A stretch of DNA of 64,000 bases from GCA-2720865 sp047630275 (GTDB lineage Bacteria; Bdellovibrionota; Bacteriovoracia; Bacteriovoracales; Bacteriovoracaceae), in assembly GCA_047630275.1 (NCBI GenBank), contig JBLHVN010000003.1, positions 248,001 through 312,000 of the forward strand. Direction: 5' to 3'. Under the pieces are notes generated by a model. That model saw nothing but the letters and a program-made list of their open reading frames with translations. It did not search any database and had not been told where the DNA came from. Within the stretch, counting starts at the first letter, position 1. Every line of letters begins with the position of its first letter. A program made the translations under genes and the position numbers. Positions 32,631 to 40,900 of the stretch are shown piece after piece.

Positions 32631-34874
32631 TTAAAACTTAAACCTTATCCCAAATGAAACGCTATGCCCATCATCTTCACTATAACCATAAGTGACTCCA
32701 GCTTCCCAGCGTTCGCTAAAGGCATAATTTAACCCCGCCTCCATCTCAAAGTCCAACTCATTATTAAGGTAATCAAAGGTTGGCTCTAACTCTAGGGCCA
32801 GGCGAGAAGTTAGGGGGATTTCTTTTTTAAGCTTAACAACAACTTTTCCATCTGTTCTTACGTACCCTTGCATTTCCACATTGAGTGGCAATAAGTATTG
32901 AATGCCAAAAAGTCCATAAACACTCGACTCGTCATACTCTGCTCCTGTGATGACAGATAAATAGCGACTAAAGTATCTCTTAAAAAGTAGATCCGCTTCT
33001 AGATTATCAAGGTCATATTGATCAATCTCTATTTCAAGTTCAACTTCATAGCGTCCAGCGTTGATGCCTAGGTTTATCTCAACATTACCTGTCCCTAGGA
33101 AGATCTCACCACGCCCAAAAGCATCATTATCATGAGTTAATCTTGGGCCCCATTCTCGCTCTTGCGCTATAAGATCATCAGGTCTCTTAAAGCCTTCGTA
33201 TTTTACTAAACGCGCCATGCCCATCTTCATATGATAAAGATTATGACAGTGAAGAAACCAAATCCCAGGCTCATTAGCGTAGAACTCAATATCAACAGTC
33301 TTCATTGGTGCCACGTCTACTGTGTGCATAAGAGGAGATCTCTTTCCCATCTTATTTAAAACACGAAAGAAATGCCCGTGAAGGTGCATCGGGTGATGCA
33401 TCATCGTCTTGTTTACAAACTTTATCTTAACCACTTCACCGTACTTGATCATAAGATACTTTTCTTCAGAGAATGGTTTTCCATTGATATGCCAGTTATA
33501 ACGATCCATATCTCCAGAGAGCTCTAGAACTATTTCTCTTCTAGGCTTTTCAGCATCAAACTCAGTTATGGTTTTTGCCATGAGCATGTCATAACTTAGC
33601 CTCTTAGTTTTTTGCATTCCTGGCATGGGCATATCATGACCATCATGATTATCCCCTTCTTCAATCTCAGCCAGCATCAAATCATCTTCCATCTCTGATT
33701 CAACGGCTCTCTTTCCAAGGTCATCATTATCAAAGTCATCCGTATCACCGCCGCCGCCATCATCAGTGTCACCACTTCCATCGTCATGATCTCCATGCCC
33801 GCCGCCATCATCAGTGTCCCCACTTCCATCGTCATGATCGCCATGACCACCGCCACCACCATGATCCATATCACCCATTCCGTAAGGAGATGGCTTCATC
33901 TTCATAGGCACATGCTCCATAGGACCATTTCCTACCATCCAGCTTGCTGAACCAGTTATATCTTGAGCCGTCGCTTTGAATTCAAAGGTCTTCATACTAT
34001 GAGGCATTTCAAAGACAATATCGTAAGTCTCTGCGATACCAACAAGAAGCTCATTCACAACAACAGGAACAACTTCAACACCATCTTTAGTGATCACTTT
34101 AAAGTTTCTAAGATTTCCAATATTAAAATAAAAGTAAGTTGAAGCTGAAGCATTGATAACTCTTAGCCTTACTTTCTCTCCGTGCTTAATATTCTTAAGC
34201 ATCTTCTTTTGTTCACCATTGATTAAAAAAGCGTCATAACCCACATCACTAAGATCCATTGGCCCCATTCTGGTCCACTCGGCCTTAATAAAGTCCCAAA
34301 TAGCTCCGGCCCTAATGGCCCCTAGAACTGAGGGAAGAAAACCTTTTTTCATAGCGTAGTAATCGCCATCTTTCTTAAGGTTCTTTAGAACCTGCTGAGG
34401 ATGCTCATTGATCCAATCACTCATGAGAAAAACTAAGTCATGATCAACATCCATCTTCTTTTCGTCTTCAATAACAATGGCACCATAAAGACCACGCTGC
34501 TCTTGAAGCTCTGTATGGGAGTGATACCAAAAAGTTCCTGTATGAATGATGGGAAATCTAAAGGTGTGTGTCTTTCCGGGGAGGATAAGTTTTGTGTTTG
34601 AAAAAGAAGGACCATCTTGATCCCATGGAACTAAAAGTCCATGCCAATGAAGAGTGGTTGGCTCATTAGTTTTATTGATCACCTTAATGACGGCCGTATC
34701 ACCTAATTTAAATCTTAAGGTAGGAGCTGGCATTTGCCCGTTTATGGCCAAAGCATGGGTTACATCAACACCAGTGATGTTCTTTGTTACATGCTCTACA
34801 TTTAATTCGTAGCGCTTTTCAGCACTAAAGACCGAAGTAGAAACCAGTAAAAACAACAAAATGAACTTTTTCAT
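32631..34874 (-). CDS. Second multicopper oxidase-CopB fusion, His/Asp-rich linker
   Basis: A 747-residue paralogue of the 10942 protein. Sec signal peptide 1-17; oxidase domains about 20-560 with HWHG (76-79), HSH (118-120), HPMHLHGHFF (494-503) and HCHNLYHM (542-549). In place of the Met-rich insert it has a long acidic His/Asp/Gly linker (336-386) with a perfect 16-residue tandem duplication. Residues about 585-747 are strand-rich and CopB-like (YGLFGIQYLLPLNVEMQG, LALELEPTFDYLN, closing VSFGIRFKF with terminal Phe), i.e. a probable outer-membrane barrel. I start at the ATG at 34874 because of GGAGAG upstream; a longer frame would run through the operator. Confidence 0.87.
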   Translation of the reverse strand: MKKFILLFLLVSTSVFSAEKRYELNVEHVTKNITGVDVTHALAINGQMPAPTLRFKLGDTAVIKVINKTNEPTTLHWHGLLVPWDQDGPSFSNTKLILPGKTHTFRFPIIHTGTFWYHSHTELQEQRGLYGAIVIEDEKKMDVDHDLVFLMSDWINEHPQQVLKNLKKDGDYYAMKKGFLPSVLGAIRAGAIWDFIKAEWTRMGPMDLSDVGYDAFLINGEQKKMLKNIKHGEKVRLRVINASASTYFYFNIGNLRNFKVITKDGVEVVPVVVNELLVGIAETYDIVFEMPHSMKTFEFKATAQDITGSASWMVGNGPMEHVPMKMKPSPYGMGDMDHGGGGGHGDHDDGSGDTDDGGGHGDHDDGSGDTDDGGGGDTDDFDNDDLGKRAVESEMEDDLMLAEIEEGDNHDGHDMPMPGMQKTKRLSYDMLMAKTITEFDAEKPRREIVLELSGDMDRYNWHINGKPFSEEKYLMIKYGEVVKIKFVNKTMMHHPMHLHGHFFRVLNKMGKRSPLMHTVDVAPMKTVDIEFYANEPGIWFLHCHNLYHMKMGMARLVKYEGFKRPDDLIAQEREWGPRLTHDNDAFGRGEIFLGTGNVEINLGINAGRYEVELEIEIDQYDLDNLEADLLFKRYFSRYLSVITGAEYDESSVYGLFGIQYLLPLNVEMQGYVRTDGKVVVKLKKEIPLTSRLALELEPTFDYLNNELDFEMEAGLNYAFSERWEAGVTYGYSEDDGHSVSFGIRFKF
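33753..33848. repeat. Two 48-base tandem repeats encoding a His/Asp/Gly linker
   Basis: Two copies of a 48-base unit (first copy begins at 33753, second at 33801) differ at only a few positions. They encode two 16-residue units of GGHGDHDDGSGDTDDG inside the oxidase-CopB fusion. Low divergence implies recent expansion by slippage or unequal exchange, and copy number may vary among strains. Confidence 0.8.
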
Positions 34875-34885
34875 TAACTCTCCAA

Positions 34886-34931
34886 TATATACGTAGTGGG
34901 GGTATATACCCGCTCTTTGGTTTTCGCGCAA
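34886..34931 (-). promoter_or_regulatory. Promoter and CsoR-like operator for the oxidase-csoR unit
   Basis: On the minus strand, TTGCGC (complement of 34926-34931), a 17-base spacer and TATATA (complement of 34903-34908) make a good promoter. The palindrome TATATAC (34886-34892) with GTATATA (34902-34908) encloses a GGGTAT half-site and a degenerate ATACGT half, covering the -10 and start site. This is the least perfect operator of the set, consistent with an autoregulated repressor gene. Confidence 0.68.
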
Positions 34932-34980
34932 TGCTTCGTCACGTCATAGCGGTACTTTTTACAAAACGAACAAAAAATAC

Positions 34981-34997
34981 ATACCCCATAGGGGTAC
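34981..34997 (+). promoter_or_regulatory. CsoR-like operator before the 35033-35897 unit
   Basis: TACCCC (34982-34987) and GGGGTA (34991-34996) form a perfect 6-base inverted repeat with a 3-base spacer, equal to the ATACCC-N5-GGGTA pattern. TTTACA (34958-34963) lies 17 bases upstream of its left half; TATTAT (35002-35007) lies just downstream. Which promoter is used is unclear. It is 73 bases from the divergent operator at 34886-34908. Confidence 0.68.
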
Positions 34998-35032
34998 TTG
35001 CTATTATTCAAGAATTCATCTACAACTAAAGC

Positions 35033-35602
35033 ATGTTAAAGAAAACACATTTGTTTCTATTCATGGCCCTCGGCCTTTTTTCCTGCCAACCAGAGAAAGG
35101 TTCTTTAAGGCTTATTGATAACTCAGATCCTTTTAAAGGAAATGCTGTTATCACTGGTAACCCAGCTCTAGGCTTTAAAAATTTACAAAAATATGTGCTT
35201 AAACCTAAGTGTATGTCCTGTCATTCAACAAAGGCCGGGCGAGTAGAGCCGGAGTCTGACCCAATTGATTTTGATACATATGAATCGACAATGGTTTCAA
35301 GGTTTATACCTATATTAAAAAAAGGTGAGCCTTTAAAAAGCCGTCTTTATGATGAGGTTTATAAAGGAACCATGCCTATTAGAGGCAGGCTTCACGATAA
35401 AGAGATTGAATATATATCGAACTGGATAAAGGCCTGCGCGCCAAAAGTAGACACCACAACTATTCCATCTAAATGCAAAGATGACACTGGTGGCGACGAT
35501 GATGATTTTGGTGACGACGATGACTTTGGTGATGACGATGACTTTGATAATGATGAATTTGAAGATGATAACGAAGATGACTTTGATAATGATGAATTTT
35601 AA
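35033..35602 (+). CDS. Single-haem lipoprotein with Asp/Phe repeat tail
   Basis: A 189-residue lipoprotein (lipobox LFSC, Cys18). It has one CxxCH motif (CMSCH, Cys60, Cys63, His64) and a Met-bearing segment YKGTMPIRGRLHDKEIEYI that could supply the axial Met of a small c-type cytochrome. After Cys-containing ACAPK the chain turns into an extreme acidic tail (residues about 153-189), built of DDDDFG and DNDEF units. Such a tail would bind divalent cations. It heads a two-gene unit with the tiny Cys/His-rich gene. The ribosome binding site is weak (AAAG). Confidence 0.75.
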   Translation: MLKKTHLFLFMALGLFSCQPEKGSLRLIDNSDPFKGNAVITGNPALGFKNLQKYVLKPKCMSCHSTKAGRVEPESDPIDFDTYESTMVSRFIPILKKGEPLKSRLYDEVYKGTMPIRGRLHDKEIEYISNWIKACAPKVDTTTIPSKCKDDTGGDDDDFGDDDDFGDDDDFDNDEFEDDNEDDFDNDEF

Positions 35603-35624
35603 TATTAACCACAAAGGAGAATTT

Positions 35625-35897
35625 ATGAAGAATGTAATCTTAGGACTAGCACTATTAGTATCTGCCACAGCTTTTGCTGCAACAGACTCAAGTGAAACAG
35701 CAGCTGGTATTGCTGAAGCCGTAAAGGTTTTTGAAGCAAATCACGATGAACAAACAATCGCTGATTTCAAGGGAATCAAAGCCTCCCCAAAAAGTGGTGG
35801 AGTTAGTGTAACTATCTACTTAAATAACGGCGATAAAATGAAATATGGTTGTCACCGACATAGCGCAAGCGACCCATTTGAGTGTCACCACGATTAA
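35625..35897 (+). CDS. Tiny exported Cys/His-rich protein (copy 2)
   Basis: A 90-residue protein with a Sec signal peptide (1-18). The mature part parallels the 19534 protein: AAGIAEAVKVFEANHDEQTI, FKGIKASPKSGGVSVTIYLN and a C-terminal YGCHRHSASDPFECHHD. The Cys-x-His-x-... and Cys-His-His residues are kept, and nearly all substitutions are conservative. AAAGGAGA lies seven bases before the ATG at 35625. It overlaps no neighbour and follows the acidic-tail haem lipoprotein by 22 bases. A metal chaperone or scavenger role is an inference. Confidence 0.77.
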   Translation: MKNVILGLALLVSATAFAATDSSETAAGIAEAVKVFEANHDEQTIADFKGIKASPKSGGVSVTIYLNNGDKMKYGCHRHSASDPFECHHD

Positions 35898-35905
35898 TAA
35901 AACTT

Positions 35906-35937
35906 TTCTCTTAGAGCTTATTTAAGCTCTAAGAGAA
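35906..35937. terminator. Bidirectional terminator between convergent genes
   Basis: A perfect 15-base stem, arms 35906-35920 and 35923-35937, sits between the tiny Cys/His gene and the convergent methyltransferase gene. On the minus strand it is followed by AAAAGTTTTATTAA and on the plus strand by TTCCTTTATAA. The methyltransferase stop codon lies inside the stem. Confidence 0.7.
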
Positions 35938-36697
35938 TTCCTTTATAACCTTCAATAGAATAATTCGGATAAAAAGGTATTTCACAGATCTTTCCTGGAA
36001 TATTCCACCTATCTTTCACTGTATAACCTAGCGCTTCAAAACTCGCTATAAACTCTTTATCATTTCTCAAAACATACACGCAAAAGGCAGTTCCAATATT
36101 ATTTACGGTATAAAAAGTTTTCTCATTAGTTAGAGGAATACTTAAAAGAATGTATTTAGGAGGATTCGACTTTGACTCTATACTTTTAGCTAAATCAAAA
36201 TCAATATACTGAAGAGAGCCTGAGACAAATAAAACATCATAGCCATCAAAGTTATCAATTGTATCTGAGAAATCAATTTTTCCTGCTCCCACAGAGGAAG
36301 CGTAAGAGCGCCCTTCATTTCTAACGGCTTCAACATCATAGACAGTCCATTTGAACTCATTAGGATACTCAAAAAAGCTTTGATAGCTATAGTATTTGAT
36401 TCCTATATGGCCGCCTAAATCATAAAGTTTTGATCCCTCTTTTAAGATCTTGTTAAGCCAAAACATCTTAGGATAATCACTAGGGAAAACCTTATGACAG
36501 AGGTGCTTATACATCTTAGCTGATTCTTCGTTATCGTAACCTGACTTATCGCTGCTAGGAATAGCTTCTTCAGCTTCTTTGAAACTAGGGAAAACACCCC
36601 TAAAAAGATTAAGGTCTTTATTCTTAAGAAACTTCTTATCGTATTTCTTTATCCTTAGCTTTTTAACAAGGTAATTTTCTTTAATTTTCTCCAACAT
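35918..36697 (-). CDS. Putative methyltransferase, LIC12133 (TIGR04325)-like
   Basis: A 259-residue protein. FRGVFPSFKEAEEA and a GYDNEESAKMY segment at the N-terminus, then KLYDLGGHIGIKYYSY as a glycine-rich SAM-binding loop and YDVLFVSGSLQYID, follow the order seen in the TIGR04325 family of putative methyltransferases associated with surface-polysaccharide loci. No other sugar genes are present here, so the substrate is unknown. AAGGAG precedes the ATG. Its stop lies inside the shared terminator stem. It is divergent from the M28 peptidase. Confidence 0.75.
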   Translation of the reverse strand: MLEKIKENYLVKKLRIKKYDKKFLKNKDLNLFRGVFPSFKEAEEAIPSSDKSGYDNEESAKMYKHLCHKVFPSDYPKMFWLNKILKEGSKLYDLGGHIGIKYYSYQSFFEYPNEFKWTVYDVEAVRNEGRSYASSVGAGKIDFSDTIDNFDGYDVLFVSGSLQYIDFDLAKSIESKSNPPKYILLSIPLTNEKTFYTVNNIGTAFCVYVLRNDKEFIASFEALGYTVKDRWNIPGKICEIPFYPNYSIEGYKGILLELK

Positions 36698-36716
36698 ATC
36701 AACTCCTTACAGATAC

Positions 36717-36749
36717 GATACCCCCCTATCCTATTATCTGCAATAGGAT
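36717..36749. promoter_or_regulatory. Degenerate CsoR-like half-site and inverted repeat
   Basis: GATACCC (36717-36723) matches one CsoR half-site, but the expected GGGTAT half is missing. It is followed by ATCCTATT (36728-36735) and AATAGGAT (36742-36749), a perfect 8-base inverted repeat with a 6-base spacer. It lies between the divergent methyltransferase and peptidase genes. It could be an eroded copper operator plus a separate protein-binding site. Confidence 0.4.
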
Positions 36750-36813
36750 TTAACATGTCTTTCAATATTACATGGAGCAAGACCAAAGCTTTGGAATAGG
36801 GTATATAAGGATT

Positions 36814-37965
36814 ATGAAAAAGACTCTCTTACTCCTTCTTTTATTGCCATCAATTGGACTTGCCTCAAATATTCTTGTGGACCTTCCATCAAAACATTTA
36901 AGTACATTAAAGCTTCATGGTCTTAAGTTTAAGAATCTTAAACCTGGAAAGTTAAGCACAATCAAAATCAAAGAAGAGCACCTAGCAAAACTCTCTTCTC
37001 TTATTCATCAAGAGAATCTTCGATGTGGTGGCTTTGTAGCAAGAAAAGAAGGCTCAAAGATTTATAAGAACTTAAAGGGCTGGGATGATAACCGTTATAG
37101 TGTCGACTATAAATTAAATAAAGAAGAAATTGTAACTCCTTTACTAGAGCAAGTAAGTGAATCAAGAATCCTTGCGGACATGCTTTGGTTTGGAAGTTAT
37201 AAAACTCGTTATTACTCTTCTCCTGAAGGCATCAAGGCCATGAATGACCTAGGCTCTAAATGGAAGAAACTAGCTGAAGGCCGATCAGATATCACTGTTG
37301 AGATGATTGATCATAAAGACTGGAAGCAAAAATCAGTTGTCCTTACCATCAAAGGCCAAAGTGATGAGAATATTATCCTTGGTGGTCATGGAGATAGCAT
37401 CAACTCAGATGATGAAGGTCCTCATTCTCACTCACCAGGAATTGATGATAATGCCTCTGGAATTTCAGTCATAACTGAAGTGATTAGAATCTTAATTAAG
37501 AACCAATACAGACCAAAGCATAACCTTCAGTTCATGGCCTTTGCTGCTGAAGAAGTGGGACTTAGAGGAAGTGGCGACATCTCTTCAAGGTATGATCAGA
37601 ACGTTAAAAAGATTAGAGGCATGTTAAATATAGATGGCACTAACTATAGAGGGAGTTCAGATTTAAACCTAACTATTATCTCTGATGAAACAGATAAAGA
37701 ACAAAACCAATTCCTTGGAAGCCTAATCGATAAATATCTTGGCCTTCCTTGGGGCTATGATAAGTGTAATTATGGTTGTAGTGATCACTACTCTTTTAGC
37801 AAATTGAACTTCAGGGCCTCTTTTGCTTTTGAATCAAGAGTTGCTGAAGAAAACCCTAGGATTCATACGGCCGATGATACCATTGATGTCTCCGGCGGAA
37901 GTGCTACTCATTCAGTTTCTTTTGCAAAACTGGGGCTCTCTTATCTATTAGAATTAGATAAGTGA
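36814..37965 (+). CDS. Exported M28-family zinc aminopeptidase
   Basis: A 383-residue peptidase with a Sec signal peptide (1-18). The two-zinc ligand set of family M28 is visible: His in LGGHGDS, Asp in PGIDDNASG, Glu pair in AFAAEEVG, Asp in LNIDG and His in CSDHYSF. About 110 residues before the catalytic domain have no recognised motif and may be a propeptide. It would trim N-terminal residues from peptides outside the cell or in the periplasm. I start it at the ATG at 36814 (ATAAGGATT upstream). It overlaps the convergent NRPS gene by 25 bases. Confidence 0.9.
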   Translation: MKKTLLLLLLLPSIGLASNILVDLPSKHLSTLKLHGLKFKNLKPGKLSTIKIKEEHLAKLSSLIHQENLRCGGFVARKEGSKIYKNLKGWDDNRYSVDYKLNKEEIVTPLLEQVSESRILADMLWFGSYKTRYYSSPEGIKAMNDLGSKWKKLAEGRSDITVEMIDHKDWKQKSVVLTIKGQSDENIILGGHGDSINSDDEGPHSHSPGIDDNASGISVITEVIRILIKNQYRPKHNLQFMAFAAEEVGLRGSGDISSRYDQNVKKIRGMLNIDGTNYRGSSDLNLTIISDETDKEQNQFLGSLIDKYLGLPWGYDKCNYGCSDHYSFSKLNFRASFAFESRVAEENPRIHTADDTIDVSGGSATHSVSFAKLGLSYLLELDK

Positions 37966-40900
37966 TTCTTCAAGGCCCTTGGAAGACCAGGGGCTTCGAT
38001 AATATTATTATGCTCACCTTCAACTTCATATAGAGTTAATTTTCCTGTTAGGGAATTACCCCAACCTAAATTTGGATCACTATAAATACCTTCTTCAGTC
38101 GTAGGCACTTTAAATAAAGTGATTCCTCCATCAAACTTAGACGGTTTATACTTATAGATGGCCGAGTAATTCTTTAACTCCACAAAGAAATGGCGGATAT
38201 TATGAGGAATAGTCAGGCCAAAGAATCTTAGAAACTTTGCCCTAAGGGTATAGTTGATTTGTTTTAACCTATAAGGGATCATTATTTTTAAATTATCAAT
38301 ATAGCCCCTAGTCCCTTTTGAAAAATTCTTTAGATTGATATCAGGACCGAAGGTATCAAACATGATGATGTCAGCGACTTCTTCTCCTGCCTTTTGAAGG
38401 ATTCTTGCCGCCTCTAAGGCCAGGTAACCGCCCATAGATCCCCCTGCAAGATAATAAGGACCTTCTGTTTGAACAGTTCTGATCTCGCGCACATAGGCCT
38501 CTGCCATGGCCTCGATCGTGGGTAGAGTTTCAGACTTTCCATCGACTCCATAGGATTGAAGACCATAGAGTCCACGTCCCGCTTCAAGACCTGGCACCAA
38601 GGCCATATAGTTTAAAATATTTCCCCCGACTCCATGAAAACAAAAGATAGGCGCTAGCTTATCTCCTTTTTTAATTTCTACTAAGGAGTGAAGCAATGAT
38701 GAGGCTTCTGCTAAGTTTGGTTTTTCATCTCTTGGAGCTTCTTTTTTTGAATCAATCAACCCAGAGAGCTCCATGATCGACCCAGAAGTAAATAAAGTAG
38801 CAAGACCTAAGTTTAGGTTCCACTTCTTTTCAATCATAGAAAAGAGCTGAACTGAAAGAAGAGAGTGCCCTCCCACATCAAAAAAATTACTCTCTACATC
38901 AATGCTTTCTTGCCCTAGGAGTTCACACCAAATCTGGTGAAGCTCTGTCATGGTTCCCTCTTCAAGAAGGTTTGTTGTTACAGCATCTACCTTTGCCACT
39001 CCTCCCATTTGAGGTGCTGGCAAGTTCTTTTTATCAATCTTCTCATTAAGGGTCTTAGGAAACTCATCCATCTCCACAAAGTTTGAAGGAATCATATAAG
39101 AAGGAATCTTCTCCCCTAAGAATGAGCGCAGCTTTAATTGATCAATACTGGAATCTTTAATATAATAACCAACTAGGCGAACATCCCCTGGTCTATCTTC
39201 TCTTACAATGACAACTGATTGAGTGATCCCAGGAAATTCACTTAGGACAGATTCAATCTCACCGAGTTCGATCCTATAACCCCTAACCTTAACCTGTCCG
39301 TCATTTCTCCCTAAGCATTCAATCCTTCCATCACTATGTAAACGCGCAAGATCTCCCGTATTGTACATCTTCTCCCCTGATCTAAAGGGATTAGGGATAA
39401 AGCGCTCATCAGTTAAATCTTGTCTTCCTTTATAACCGTCCGCAAGTCCTAGGCCTCCAATATATAACTCCCCCGGATGCCCAAGAGGAAGAAGCCTTTG
39501 ATTCTCATCTAAGATATAGCAGGCCGTATTAGCGATTGGTTTTCCAATAAGAATGTTTTCTTCAGGATCAGTTAGCTCTTCAATAGTTGACCAAACCGTA
39601 GTCTCAGTCGGTCCATACATATTCCAGACACTTTTAACCATGGGATGAAGGCTTTTATTAAGGTCTTTTGGAAAGGGCTCTCCCCCACAAAGAAGCTTAA
39701 AGTCTTTATCACCACTCCAGCCGGCGCTTAATAATAAGCGCCAAGTTGATGGAGTTGCCTGCATCATATTGATGTTCTCATTTTCGATTATATTCTTAAG
39801 CGCCTCTCCGTCCATTGTTTCTTCTTTTTGCGCGATCCTAACCGTGCCCCCCGTAATAAGCGGAAGGTAGAGTTCTAAAACAGCAATATCAAAACTTAAG
39901 GTCGTTACGGCCAAGAGCTTATCTGAAGGATTCATTCCCGGACGAATGGCCATGGTCTTTAAGAAGTTATGAACGGCCTTATGAGGCAGTTGAACACCCT
40001 TAGGAAGCCCTGTTGATCCTGAGGTATAGATCACATAAGCGGTAGCGTTCTCATTTGTATGAACGCCTGGGTGAACTTCATTATCACCTTTCATTTCACT
40101 TAAGAGGAGCTTGACGGCTTTATCTTCTTGAAAGCGAGGAAGAAGTGAGTCCTCAACGATCATGATCTTAAGCTCTGAGCTCTCTATCATATAATCAAGG
40201 CGGTCCTGAGGAAAGCCTGGGTCAAGAGGAACATAGCCTGCTCCAGCTTTTAAGATAGCAAGCAGGGCCACTAGCATCTTATTGTGGCGGTGAACAGAAA
40301 GGCCCACTAAGTCTCCAGGAACAACCCCTTCTCTAATTAAATGATTCGCCCAAGAGTTGGCCAATTGATCGAGCTCTTTATAAGTAAGTTTATTTTTTCC
40401 GTCAGTAGTTGCAATAGCATCTGGATTCTTAAGGGCCTGCCTTTCAAAGCATTTATAAAAGATCCCCTCTTCGTTCCAATCAGTCCAGGTATCATTCCAC
40501 TCATGGACAAAGAGGTTCTCTTGAGATTTTGGAAGTAAGTTTAATCCTCTAATAGGCTCACTTGATTTAAGACTAACGACTTCAAGTATACTAACGAAGT
40601 AATCAAGCATGAACTTAGCCGTTTCATCTTTAAAGAGTCCAGTCCTGTACTCTATGGCACCTTCTACTTTTTCATCAGTGGTTTTAACCCAAAGATCTAA
40701 GTCTGTATGAGTGGCGCTTCTTCCTATGCTTCTTTGATTGATCTTATGATCACCAAGCATGAACTCTCTATTAGAGACATCTTGGTAAGTAAAGAAGGCC
40801 TGGTACACCGCCGTTCGGCTATTATCTCTCTTAAAGCTTAGCTCTTTTAAGATAGTATCAAAGGCCACATGCTGATGATCAAAGGCCTCAATCATCTGCA

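Noticed and set aside
31758..34946. GTCACGTCA present at 31758-31766 and 34938-34946, both near copper promoters
   Set aside because: Two copies of a nine-base word are not enough to support a site, and the positions relative to the promoters differ.
10942..36000. Mobile element carrying the copper island
   Set aside because: No integrase, transposase, tRNA or flanking direct repeats are visible in the window.
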